Positions 34,976 to 46,669 of a stretch of DNA of 64,000 nt are shown here, piece after piece. Position numbers and translations under genes: made by a program. The DNA is from Clitopilus passeckerianus (Eukaryota > Basidiomycota > Agaricomycetes > Agaricales > Entolomataceae). Under the pieces are notes generated by a model. It was not told where the DNA came from and did no database searches. It saw nothing but the letters and a program-made list of their open reading frames with translations. The number at the start of each line of letters is the position of its first letter. Position 1 is the first letter of the stretch. The stretch spans positions 310,001 to 374,000 of the forward strand of contig CALYLX010000113.1 of the NCBI GenBank assembly GCA_944990035.1, in the 5' to 3' direction.

Positions 34976-36857
34976 AATGAAGACTTGTGTTTTGGGATAA
35001 TGCAAACGGTTATCAACCAAAGAGATCCAAGGTCGCGAGCACTATATAGAAGGCGGAGTGCGGATCTTGATCCGAGCGATCTGGCATCATCCGGCACACC
35101 ATACATTCTTCGATCTCTGCACAGCAGCTCCCCTGTCCTCATTCAATTCCAATTCTTTTGATAGTATCGATATCGATGCAAGTCAGGCAATGAACAGCAC
35201 CCAATACATCCATCTTATCCCCGATCAGCGTGTCTTTTCGTGGGCGAGATCGCCGCCAGTAAAACACCTGGAAATGACACAGACACTGTAGATCAATTTA
35301 ACTCAGGTTTAGCCGGCGGTATACCAGGTCGTCTGACTTGAATCAAGACGATTGAGAAGGCTGTCACTCCGCAGAGTCAAGCAGGCTTTGCACGAGGCAG
35401 TCAGATAGCAGGAGGCGCCCTCAATACACCGGAAGCACCCGCCGAAAACGCAAGCTAGTAGCATTATTCTCAATCACCACGAGTTTAGAGATCCCAAAGA
35501 TCGCCAATCGGTGGGGTGTATATTGCTCATAAACTGATCCATCCGATAGTATCCGATAGAGTGTGTGCATTCCAAAAAGCCAGAAGGTAAAGTCAGGCGA
35601 TACAGCTTTCCCGACCCGTCACGGAATAGTCCTCGTCATGCAGATCCAAATGGAGGAGCAAGGCAGAAGTATAGTTGTCAAATTGAAATAAGTTCCCAGT
35701 GTTCGTGCTTCACGGTATGGAGCAAAACAAAATGCAGGCGACGATAAGCGTTTTGGGGTGGACTTGTCCAGGGGAGAAGGCGGGAAACAGGACCGCAACA
35801 CCATCAGCCCGCTCTTTTATACTTGTACTTCGCCCAATGGAGGCCCCACGGGGGCGGAACAATATGGGCACATGGGATTGACCCGCCCGCTGACTGAGAA
35901 AACCAAAGCGGCTAGTAGAGGTAAAGCTATCAAGAAAGGAAATAACTGCCCAGAAGGACGGCTGGCACGTCCACTTCCCTCCTTGAAGTGAAAGACGCCT
36001 GAATAAGTTCAATCAATTCATCTGTGGAATATCAACGCCTCATTTCAAGCCTTACACCGCGTTAGTCCGAGGTGACATCCGAAAGAGAGGCCAACCGTCC
36101 CGTTGTGAACCGTACCATTACCGAAATGCCTCTTGCGGTGCCTTTTGTTGAACGTGCCTATTCTTCTCCGTAGAAATCCAGCTAGGATCGGTGGTAGTAA
36201 TCAGTACCGAGAGCACATCCCGTAGTGATGATAGTGATACCGGTAGCAGTAATGAGTGCATGGGCAAGTCAGAACGCGCCAGACAATCGATCAAGTTTGT
36301 ACCCTCAAAATTCACGATCTACGCCAGGCCACAGAGCGAAATTGCAGCCTGCCAGAGCACAACGCATGCCTGCGCAGGTGACCCAGATACGAGGAGACAT
36401 ACACCATATATGCGATCATTGGATAATTTTCGCCTTCGATGCAAAAATCCCTGGAAAATTCGGCGAAAAAATTCGAACACAGCTGAAGATGGGGGAAAGG
36501 GACAAGGAGGAAGAAAACACATCGACAACCTCGATCCTTTGCTTTATGTTGCTCTAGCCTCGTTTCTGCCTCGCCAAACGAAACAACCAAAACCCTTCGC
36601 CCAGGTTGGTCCTAAATGGGAACCACATGCCAGAGTGCGGCAAACGCGTCGGCAGAAAGGCTGCGTTCAGGTCACGTGAAGGGACGCGTCGCGGTCTAGA
36701 CTCCACGTGCGATTGTTATAACCAGATAACGGCGAGCGCGTTGCTCTGGTCTTGCAATCGAATCCGTGCCGACTTGCGACTAACTCAGAGGAGTGTTATA
36801 GGGTAGAGAAGTATTCAATTATATTCTTTTAGTTCCATAATAAGATTGTAGAGATAC
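34976..36857. other. 1.9 kb region without a recognised gene
   Basis: Lies upstream of the FKBP gene and downstream of the SDR gene, both on the minus strand. Several open frames of 60-160 codons overlap on both strands (the longest is 36191-36679, plus), but none has a domain, family resemblance or coherent introns. Sequence elements include two CACGTG E-boxes at 36673-36678 and 36704-36709 and ACGCGT-type sites near 36644 and 36684. It could hold an unrecognised gene or a decayed element. Confidence 0.4.
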
Positions 36858-38264
36858 TTAAATACCGGCACCTCCGGTGACCTCCAAAGTATGTCCAGAC
36901 ACATACGACGCGAGTGGTGAAGCCAAGCTGCGCAAAACCCATTAGTCAACGATCTTACAAACGACAGAAACGACAAAACCTACAAGAGAATGGAAGCAGC
37001 GGCCTCATCAGCATTTCCTCCCCTCTTCAACGGGATGAAAGGGTATGCGTCCTTGTCGGCTACAGCACCTGTAGGTCGCTGTGCCCCGGGAACACCAAGC
37101 GCTACCTTCTTTCCGTCAATCTCGATGACATTCCCGGCTTCTTTTGACGAGGTCAACCTATATACCAACATATGTTAGCCTTGCCTTTCCTTCAACAAGT
37201 AGAGCGAAATGTGCAGAACATACCGAGTGTGGATCAAACCAAAGGCGACGGTATTTGCACGGACGCCGAATGTTCCCCATTCCTTGCAAGTGGTCTTTGT
37301 AAGACCGATCACAGCAGCTTTGGCAGCTGCGTAGTTGGCCTGTCCGACGTTCCCGTGAAGACCAGAGGTAGAGGAGACGTTGGTAATCGACCGGTTCTCT
37401 CGGGCTTCGGGCTGTTAATTCGAATCAGCATCATGCTCTCAGCCCGGCAGAAGAGAGGCCGTACCTTGACACGGAAGTAAGGAGCAGCTTGACGAATCAA
37501 CCTGAAGGGAGCGCGGACGTGAATTTTCAGGATGATGTCGAACGCCTCATCGGGTGTGGTGTGAAGCATCTTGTCGAATGTGAATCCGGCATTGTTCACA
37601 ATATGATTAATCTTGCCATATTTCCTATCGTGGACCATGTGTCAGTTCTGCCGTTGCATCGCAGCCTACGTTGCGGGCGCCATACTCACTGGACGGTAGC
37701 ATCCACGATCTTCTTCGGGAAGTCCTCAGCACCGACATCACCAGAGACGCCAATGGCATCTCCACCGGCTGCCTTGATCTCAGCAACTACAGCTTCCAGG
37801 CGTTTCTCATCCAAACTGCCGAATCACAGGTTTTACTTAGAAGCCATTCAAGGATGACGCAGCTCGGGTGGCACGTACTCGCTGGCGACGACCTTTGCGC
37901 CTTCCTTCGCGAAGAGCAGTGCAGCACTCCTTCCGATACCCTATAACAGGACAAGGAATAAATTAACACCGGCTTCTGAGGTTAGAACCTTGGTTAGGAA
38001 GCACACTTACTTGACCAGCACCTGTTAATATGAAGGAAGCGTCGTTCAGTCAGTACGTCAATCCAATATCAGATTAAGCTTTTCGACTGCTTAGGCCACG
38101 GGCACCCTTGCACCCAAGAACACAAATAAGGCTTGAAGCAGCTTAAAGCGCTGAACTTCTGAGGAATTGAACTCACCGGTGATAATAGCAACCTCTCCAG
38201 CCAACAACCCACGTCCATACGCATTACTGAGGTGTCCCGAAACCTGTGCAAGACGTTCTGACAT
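36858..38264 (-). CDS. FabG-like short-chain dehydrogenase/reductase
   Basis: Classical SDR, most similar to 3-oxoacyl-(acyl carrier protein) reductases: NAD(P)H-dependent reduction of a keto group, possibly mitochondrial or peroxisomal. At least eight short exons from ATG 38264. Visible: GEVAIITGAGQGIGRSAALL (Rossmann TGxGxGIG), KVVASE, KINHIVNNAGF (NNAG), a catalytic Ser region SITNVSSTSGLHG, then NYAAAKAAVIGLTKT with the YxxxK pair. After that come FGVRANTVAFGLIHT and the C-terminal SYVSGHTLEVTGGAGI. The region after THTR carries a family-atypical insert reading VIEIDGKKVALGVPGAQRPT, as in some fungal and bacterial FabG-like proteins. The physiological substrate cannot be fixed from sequence. 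Confidence 0.88.
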
Positions 38265-39714
38265 TTTGAAGGGATCCGGTGGTTTGATTGACGTTTAGAA
38301 TGGGAGGAAGTGTCTTGAGAAGAGAATGGAACGAAGAGAAACGAAGGCTGTAGCCGGAATGGGGCACTGGCACATTTAACGGACAACCGCGTACCCCAAT
38401 ATCCCGGGGTCCGGCTATGTCAGAGACCGGTCAGAGGGGTATGGGGAGATGCGGATTTTTGGGATGAGGACGTGACGGGTGCGGTTCTTAGCTAGTTATC
38501 ATGCTCAGCCTCGCAGAGCGTCTGGCTTTGAATGCAGGAATCCGTGGGTGCATTCAAGTACATTCATCGGCGGACCTACAAAACCTTCATGCTTCATTGC
38601 AAGAATGCTTGATTGTTAGATACCCGGGTATGATTACTTTAAATGCCAGGTCGATTTGATCTGGTGTTAATGGCTAAGGGTCCAGCACCATTGAACTTTG
38701 CTGTTGCGTTACTTCAGGAAACGAAGGGCGTAGAATTCATTTGCTGCAATGTTTTTATCGTCCCTTTTCAAGCTTGCGGTCAAGGCTTGACGACCATGCA
38801 ATCAGAAAAATGAACACACGTGTAGAGCCTCAATCAGACATATCAAAAGGGTCGAATTGAATGTCTTCTGCCTTTTAATTTGAGCCTGGGTTTGTGGATA
38901 AATACCCATAGTTACGGGTGGAGAAGTAATTGAAGAGAAAAATATGTGAAATCGCGCCATTGGAGGTTACTACAAATTCAATTTTGCTCGATGGGTTTCA
39001 TAAAATTGGGACCTCCGCAAGCGGGCAAAGGCTTGTTCCTCCCGCGTAATTCAGACGTCTCAGAGGGAACCGTCTCGCGTACTCTCTGATCGTGATCAAC
39101 TTGCCTCCCGAACCTGGTCTGGTCTCAACGAACATTCGACATGTCCGATGTCACCAACACCCTGGAAAGGAGGAGTACCTCAGACCTTCTAGCCCACTCC
39201 TCTCCTCCAATGACCGGACTTTGTGGCTCAGACTAAGGTCTAATTGGGTGCACACGATGATTGACGCCCATTTTGGGTCTATTCAATCGACTCCTTAGAT
39301 CCATATAGACACATCATGGGATCTGCCCCAGCAGGTCCCAAACCCAACCCAGGCACTCCAAAATAGTGTGGTACACATCGATTTTGTACGAAAATCCGGC
39401 CACAATTGGCAGTCTACTTGACAGAAAAACGAGCGGCTTCTGTTCTGTTGGTTGCCATCCTTATAAGAAAGGGAGACTTCAATGCAAGAAGAAAAGATAT
39501 CAACGAATAAGCGTAACCGATGTTTGACGAACAGTTGTCCAAAATCAGTTACCGCCGAAACTTTACGTTCAGGGTCATTCTGACGGTAGGTTTGAACCGA
39601 GAATGACCTATAAACGTAGAAGGGTCCAGTCCGAATCGTACCATTTGGACTAACCCACCTTCTCTCCATTTCTTGTGGACGCCGTGCTGTTGTTCCTCTT
39701 CCTCGTCGTCCAAG
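38265..39714. other. 1.45 kb intergenic region
   Basis: Divergent promoters of the SDR gene (minus) and the disordered-protein gene (plus). Only short unsupported open frames are present. No repeat or element recognised. Confidence 0.4.
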
Positions 39715-41395
39715 ATGTCAGTGACCACGACCGGCACGGCCTCAGTGCTGCAAGAACTGGGGGCAGGCGACCACAAAGTTTGCTTTAGCGCCACCAGTGA
39801 CGACTTTTCAAGTCGCATGGTGCGCTTCGATAGCGAATGTATTCTCATTCCTGATCGTGAATTGAGGAGACCAAAGATGTCAAAGGTCTACTCCTTGCCA
39901 CTGTGGAAGAGGCGGACCGGTGTGTCGCCTGGTCGGGAGGTGGAAGTCGTTGACGGTGGAGTATCACCAACGACCGAGGAACGAGTACTTTTCAAAGTTC
40001 CGATACCAAGGTTCGTCGAATCGTCAATTACGACGAACCATCTATTTAACGAACGGGATGGATAGGTTCATCTCGAGGTCACCGAGCAGAGGCCGTACGC
40101 CGTCTTCGTCTCCTCCCATAAAGGCCCCGTCGCCCATCCTGGTCCACAGAATGCCATCATCATTACCCCACCCTACTATCCCTAGGCCTCTTCGCAGGAG
40201 CTCCCTCCCCGTGGACTATTCCAATACCAACAAGCCCAATACCGACGAAATAACGATACCCCTTCGCGAATGCTGTGCCGCCTGTGAAGCAGTCACCGAC
40301 GAATGCCTCCAAGAAGGCGACCACTGGCACGAAAAATTCACCCGAGCCGCACGTAGACGGCGCAGTGCGAGCTTGGACAACCCTAACAGGCCGGATATTG
40401 ACGGCTCTTCCTCAAAGTATACCTTTGCAGGTGCCCTCTCGGATCCTGTACCAACCAACAATTCACGATTCGCGGCTCCGACGTTCGCACTAACTGTGGA
40501 CGAAGTCGATAAACGACGCAAATCACTGGATGCCGTTGAATCGGAACTCATCCGACACTCGTCTTCGAGTAGTAACGGCGAAAGCGGAAACTCGCCCTCG
40601 CCATCTGCCACTTCGTCGTCCATCAGTATCCCGGGTGAACCTTCTTCGATCCAACCACATCGCCCGAAAGCCTCCCCAATTGAGGAAGAGGACGAGGATC
40701 AGCTGTTCCCCCTTCCTTCACCCCGGCGATCTCCAGCCAGCACACCTTCGGTCTCCCCTAGGAACTCACCGTTACCAAGCCCAAGCGCATCCACATCCTG
40801 CCTCTCACCCTATCGTGCTTCCAGAGAATCCTTGCTAAGAACCTGGACCACGGCCGAAGAAGACATCATCGGGCATTCTCTAAGCAGAGCCCCCAATCTC
40901 AGCCTGAAAATTCCGCCAAGCTCGGAGAAAGAGAACAATAAGCCTTCCGGACTGGCACTTTCAATACCGAAAGAAGGGTCTAGCTCGAGCACTAGCTCTA
41001 CCAATTCAAATCCCCCTTCAAAACCTACCTCTCCCCTCAAACCTGCGCTCGCTCCGCTGGTCATTTCCAACTCTCCTTCAACTACCACTAAGGTTGTACA
41101 AGCAATACCCAAAGCAGCGACCTCCCCTCGCAGCCCCAGTTTTGAGCCGAGTTCATCCCCGCGAACAGCCAAATCACGTCCAGTCGCTGTCCCAACCACA
41201 CCCAAAAAGACAGTCGAACGCGAGACCTCCCCAGACCGTGTCGCCACCGAGACCTCACCCCTTTCGAAATCCCCCAGTCATAGACGACGTGGGTCTTTGT
41301 CTCTACCGGGAATTGGAGGCGCAATTAAGGGCGCGAGTTTAGGGGTCTTGAGGGGAGTGACGTCGTTTGGGACTGGTGGAGGAACCATGGTGTAA
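39715..41395 (+). CDS. Ser/Pro-rich, largely disordered protein of unknown function
   Basis: Exons 39715-40010 and 40066-41395 give 541 residues; the intron splits an Arg codon (AG|gttcgt). Not recognised. The N-terminal ~100 residues look ordered (VRFDSECILIPDRELRRPKM). A short Cys/acidic block LRECCAACEAVTDECLQEGD near residue 170 precedes a basic stretch FTRAARRRRSAS. From residue ~220 on it is dominated by SPSP, SSSS and TSPxxP repeats, with many potential proline-directed phosphorylation sites. The C-terminus GSLSLPGIGGAIKGASLGVL is Gly-rich and hydrophobic. The composition suggests a regulated scaffold or cytoskeleton-linked protein, but this is only a guess. Confidence 0.72.
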
Positions 41396-41921
41396 TGGCT
41401 GGAAATATCTGGCAAGAATACCTACCAGACGCCCGTCTAAACCATCGACAACATCATGATACCTCATCTCCACGGAATTCACGATCTGCACAATCAACGA
41501 CTCCACTTGCTGCAATATATTGCACCCGTGTACCAATACACAATCTTGGAAGCGTCCAGCCAATCACTGGACCTGTATTACCTCCACGACATACCCTCGG
41601 GACACGCCACGTCGCGTCCCAGCCATTCATTCTCCAAATCTCATTTAAATTTATATTCTTGTTCGGTGCTTTATCTGTTCTTCCATAGGTTACCTACCTT
41701 ACCCTATATCTTTAGTACTTGTACAAATATTAATCATCATGGTATCTTTAGCCTCTTCCTCCATGATGTGATATATCAATTTCGTCTCACGTCCATATCT
41801 CTGTAAATGTAAATGTGATAGTACATCCAAATTCCAACTAAGCCCGAATCTGTGCAAGCAATGTCCTAACGCAACACGAGGCCGTAAGGTATCAAACCTC
41901 GTCCTAAGCATCTTGACTTCA
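41396..41921. other. convergent 3' intergenic region
   Basis: About 525 bases between convergent genes. Overlapping short open frames are rich in T-tract codons and look like 3' untranslated sequence. Confidence 0.4.
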
Positions 41922-44900
41922 TTATTCCTTTCTGGAATGTCCCGCCGCCTTCTTCAACCCCTCCCTCTGGAACACCTCCTGTGCCGAAGGCGTATACAAC
42001 TTCGACTTTTCCTCCCAAACCGTCATAACATCGACCCAGCCCTTCCTCGCTTTCTCTGTACACTCCTCCGATTCCAAAAACTCCACGATCGCACCAAACG
42101 CCTGCATCTGGATAAACTGGTCGAGAATCCCTGGCGGCCGTGGCTTTGGACGTAACCGCATCCCGGGGAATCTGGAGAACGACCCATCCTTTAGTTGACA
42201 GTGTACAAGGTCGTAACCAGGGGAAGTATCAACCACACGATCGAAGGAGCGGTGCAGGATATCGCACAGTGCGCTGGATATGAGTTGGCCATAGAAGGGA
42301 TCCGAGTTCTTCCATAGTTTACCCAAGAACTGGAAGGTGTTTCGGAGGAGAACGTTCAGCTCTGCATCCGGTCGTGGAGGGATGTCTGGTTCTTCATCTT
42401 CAAATTCCATAGGAAGCGAGCCACCGGTCACATTCACGAATATGGATACGATAGAATGCAGGTTGGATTGTGAAAGAGTGCCACGTTGATGCCATTTGCT
42501 CAATACCTCCAGGAGCCAGCTTATCTGGACAGTCGTCGTAGTGCGAAGGAATATCGGATCGGAAGCGAGGTATGAAAGAAGGTCGTCCACGTAAACGGAT
42601 GGTAGTTGGAAGAACAGGGAGTCGTGATTGTGCGAAGGGACCTCCACTACGATAATACTGTGCACTAACTGCCGAAGTGCAAGAGAAGCGATGGGGAAGT
42701 GTGAATCCAGGTTGAGCTCCGCCGTCGGAGGAGGTTGAATATACGCCAATGGTACGAAAACATGCAAGAGGCCTTGAAGCGTCATGGTCATCTGCTCGAA
42801 AAGCTCTGGCTCCGACGGGCTTTCTTGTTGATATTTTAAGAAGAAAGCCCGTCTGCTAGCGGCGATCATGGGTACGGGGAGGAGCATCTGTAAACATAGC
42901 AGAAGCTTCTTTGAGACCAGATTGTATTGCATCTGGTTCTTGGCCAACAATTGGACGAGGAGCAGGACGGTTTCCTTCCGCATGAGACTTGGCGACTGTG
43001 AGGGGCTGAACCAGGTTCTCGGCAGACCCTGGAGTTCTAAGGGCGCATTTTCTATTCCCGAGAATACGTAGGCCATTGTATCGAGGAGGAGGCAGACACT
43101 TTCTTCCTGGAGGTACAGCTCTCCTTGCGTTTCGTCTAGGATTGCTTGGAGGAGGTCGTGCAAATCGATGAAGGCGCCTCTGTTCTGAGGAAGATACAGA
43201 GGGGTTACATCCTTCTGCAAGTGGTAGTGGCACACTTCTGCGCAGACGATATGAATATAGGTGTTGAGATTGTATCCCCTCTCGGAGAGATGGACAAAGT
43301 CATTGCTGTTGACGGCTTTCAAAAGTCTCCAAAACAGAAGCCAGTCTCCAAGAAGACAGGAATACGATAAGTCTGCAAGTAGTCAGATCAAGCCAATTTC
43401 AGGGATGGCTGAACGATAATCACCTGGAGTTGTTTTCAGCTCAAGAGCCCTAGACTTCCTCTCCAAAGTGTGCCGCTCAGATATCGGATGAGGCCTCGAT
43501 ACAGAAAGGTATGCTGGATGATGCCATACGGACATAAGGATTTTCAGGTAAACTGTGGCCTCGTGCGCCCGAAAGAGTACGGGATGTGCCGTGTCAAGGT
43601 GGACCAGATCTCCCCAAAACTCATGACCCCATGGGGGCAGAGGAACCGACGCTCGTTGGACTAGTTGGTCCATTGTGTTGCACGCCTGGAGTTTCTGAAC
43701 CATGTCATCTGTATACGCAAATTTGGGCACGGAAAGTAGAAGGTCTTGAATGGTGTTCTCTTGTTGTGAACAGCCCAGTAACCATATTAGCCCATTTACG
43801 GCTAACTCTGGTTGTTTGGCTCGAATCTCCTGCACCTCTAGGTTGTCAACAGTTGGCGGGGGTAGTGTTTTGCTCTTTGAGATGCTCAGGCACAAAAGCC
43901 TGCGAAACATGGTGGCGGTGGAAGAGGTTATTGCATGCCATAACTCCATTGCAGATGTCTTGTAAGGGCAAGATGGATATAGGAGGGAGAGGACCAGGGA
44001 AGTAATGTAGAAGAGGCAGACGCAAGCCATACAAGTGATGACTGCCGAGGCAACACCTATATTTAGCTGCAGAAGCTGCAGCCCTAGCCCTGTCAAGAAA
44101 AGCCCGACGGATACTAGCATTATGAAAGGCAACGCGGAAATAATTTCGGGCACATGCCACGCCAGGAGGGCATCATAGCGATATTGGTGTTGATGAGCGA
44201 ACTCGTACGGGTTCGGGCTCAAACCGAGCGTGTAGAATTGCAGCCATTGCTTGATGACCATAGCACCCATTGCAGCTCCAAGGCTCAATGTAAGGCTGAT
44301 GAACCATAAGATATTGACAAGCACCGTGGCAGGCTGGGGCCGAAACGGTTCGTCGTCGGTAGTTGTGAGGCTTATGCTACTCAGATTTCGGCCACTGAGG
44401 GATGCCTCTAGAAGTTGTTTGATGGCCGCAAGCTGGGCGATTGACTCCTCTTGTGGATCTGGTTGTAAAGGCTGATAGAACTCTACGACGAAAGCCGTTA
44501 ATATTGCGGAGAAAAGACCAGCCTAAAAGGTTGAATGTCAATACGTTCCAACGCGTAGAGCAATGCGCCGGACATACAAATATCAGGATCACATCCATAT
44601 TCTGGTTCCAGTTTTGAACATGGCTGTGATCATGGCGCCTAGCTTCATCCATATATGTCTTCCAGATAGGTGAGTCTGATGGTACACCTTCTGGTGTCCC
44701 AAACGGATCCTTTATGGTATCTGAGATCTAGTGTCAGAAAGTTGACGCAATCAACATAACAAATGTCATACCTCGGGCATGAGTTTCCTCAGGATGAGAA
44801 ACTCGAGGGGAGAAAACGAAGGGCACATCCTTCGGCTCGGCTCGTTTGGTCGGCGAGGATGCCGATGGAAGAGGCCGTCTTCGTACATCGTCAAAGTACG

Positions 44901-45147
44901 TCCGTGGCTTGGGAGGCAATGGCCGGCGAGCAGTCAAAGTTCCAGTTGAATTTGCAGCTGAAGCCGCAGTCTCTGAGCTTGCCTCAGAGGGGTATGCCCA
45001 TGGTATCGAAGGTGCTTGCCGAGAAGCTAATGTCGCTTCATCGTCTGAGAGCGCAGTTTCACCATCTTTTGCATGTTCTCGGGGTCCAAAAGGTCGCCTG
45101 GATAGCCTGTTCCTTCCAGCGCTACCAGAGACAGGATTTGGTACCAT
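41922..45147 (-). CDS. DUF6535 domain multi-pass membrane protein
   Basis: DUF6535 proteins are basidiomycete membrane proteins of unknown function. Start ATG 45147. The first exon (to about 44772) encodes a Pro/Ser/Arg-rich, presumably cytosolic N-terminus. The next exons carry the domain entry DPFGTPEGVPSDSPIWKTYM with WNQNMDVILIFAGLFSAILT. Four membrane segments are visible: AGLFSAILTAFVVEFY, LVNILWFISLTLSLGAAMGA, LPFIMLVSVGLFLTGLGLQL and VITCMACVCLFYITSLVLSL. Between them lies the conserved VIKQWLQFYTLG. The long C-terminal region (exon 43370-41922) is helical and lacks a recognised domain. Transcribed divergently from ADAL across 256 bases. Confidence 0.85.
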
Positions 45148-45403
45148 TTCATGGTATATTCAGTCATTCGAGTACAGGCACAGCACTTGAGGGACACCAA
45201 TCGAGTCCGGCACGAGGTTGCATAGCATGGATCATCGTATTTGGACCCAAGGAGGAAAGCAAACAAAGAGCAGTCATTCCGGCTTCCGACGTTCTCAAGT
45301 TCCGATTACACAGAGCAGCGCCAAAGAATGACTCGAGCACGGGCACACAGGCAAGCGGACCATCCGAGCTCTTCTCAAAACTGCAACCACAACTTCCCTT
45401 AAA
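45148..45403. promoter_or_regulatory. divergent (bidirectional) promoter region
   Basis: 256 bases separating the ATG of the DUF6535 gene (minus) from the ATG of the adenosine-deaminase-like gene (plus). Both promoters must lie here or overlap the leaders; no TATA box is evident in either direction. Confidence 0.45.
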
Positions 45404-46617
45404 ATGAGCTCTACTAATATCTCTGGTCCTGCAGCGGCAGCTCTCGCATCTCTAGATGATGCCCAAATCCAGTTCATTCGGAGCCTCCCAAAAGCCGAAC
45501 TGCATGCACATTTGAACGGGTCGATTCCGATCGGCGTCCTGCAAGAACTGGCAAAGGATTATCAGCAAGAATCTAGCTCAACCACGAGTTCCATATCAAA
45601 CGATAAAGTCCAGGAGGGCCTACAAAAGCTCCTAGATGGGCCTCCTCTCGACGAAATATCTGACTTCTTCGCGCTCTTCCCCGCCATCTACGCTTTGACG
45701 TCCAATATCACGTCTTTGAAGCGTGTAACACGCGCCGTTCTCGACCTATTTCTGTCAGGCAATAGCCCACAGTGCACATATCTCGAGTTGCGGTCTACAC
45801 CACGCGCGACTGAGCATATGTCGCATGAACAGTATGTTCGAGCTGTGTTGGAAGAATTAGTCACATACGGCGCTCAAAAGGCTGCACTCATTGTCAGCCT
45901 CGATAGACGCATGTCTGAAGAAGTTTTGGCAGAGTGCGTCAGCGTCGCGAAGAAACTCAAGTCAGAAGGTCTGCCAGTTGTTGGGGTTGACCTCTGCGGT
46001 GACCCGACCGCTGGTGAAATGAAGCTATTCCGCAAGTACTTTGAAGAAGCTAAAGCTTCAGGGCTCGGCGTTACGCTTCATATTGCGGAGGTAAGGTACA
46101 GACTCACATAGTAAATGTACTGCAGGTGCTTATAGATGTATAGACCCTCCAAAATACGCCAGAGGAAACACTTGGACTCCTTTCTTTCCTTCCAGACCGG
46201 CTAGGTCATGCCACTTTCCTTAACGATGAAGCTCAAGCAATCGTTACCGAAAGAAATACGGCCATTGAAATATGCCTAACATCCAACCTCCTGTAATACT
46301 CATTCTCGTTTCACCTTCGTTTCCCCGACTGACCTCCAATATCCAGTTGCAAAACGGTAGCAAGCCTGGATGCTCATCATATCCGCCATTATTTGCGTCA
46401 AAACCACCCCATAGCAATTTGCGTAAGTTCACCCCTTTGTCTGCCAGGAAGAACTGGACCTAATGACGTATAGACCGATGATACCCTTCCTTTCCGAACC
46501 TCGATGTTAGGAGAATATGCTTTACTTATGGCTAAAGCACCACTTGGACTCGGTCTCTCGGAAACGGAGGTGCAAGTCATAGCAGAGATGAGTATGAAAG
46601 CAAGATTCAACAAATGA
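45404..46617 (+). CDS. ADAL: adenosine deaminase-like protein (N6-methyl-AMP deaminase type)
   Basis: Metal-dependent deaminase of the adenosine deaminase superfamily. ADAL proteins hydrolyse N6-methyl-AMP to IMP and so clear methylated purines from RNA turnover. Exons 45404-46090, 46144-46292, 46347-46422 and 46474-46617 give 351 residues. The zinc-binding LPKAELHAHLNGS is near residue 30. LELRSTPRATEHM, VVGVDLCGDPTAGE, VTLHIAE, FLPDRLGHATFL, EICLTSNLLCKTVASLDAHH and HPIAICTDDTLPFRTSM follow, so all metal ligands and the catalytic Glu and Asp are in place. Assignment to ADAL rather than adenosine deaminase proper rests on the size and the CGDP motif. Confidence 0.92.
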
Positions 46618-46669
46618 GTGCTAGAATACTCAATGATAGCTTCCATGATAATGGAAGATTGTGATCTAT

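Noticed and set aside
36191..36679. 162-codon open frame, the longest in the 1.9 kb gap.
   Set aside because: Mixed low-information composition, overlapped by equally long frames on the other strand; nothing recognisable.
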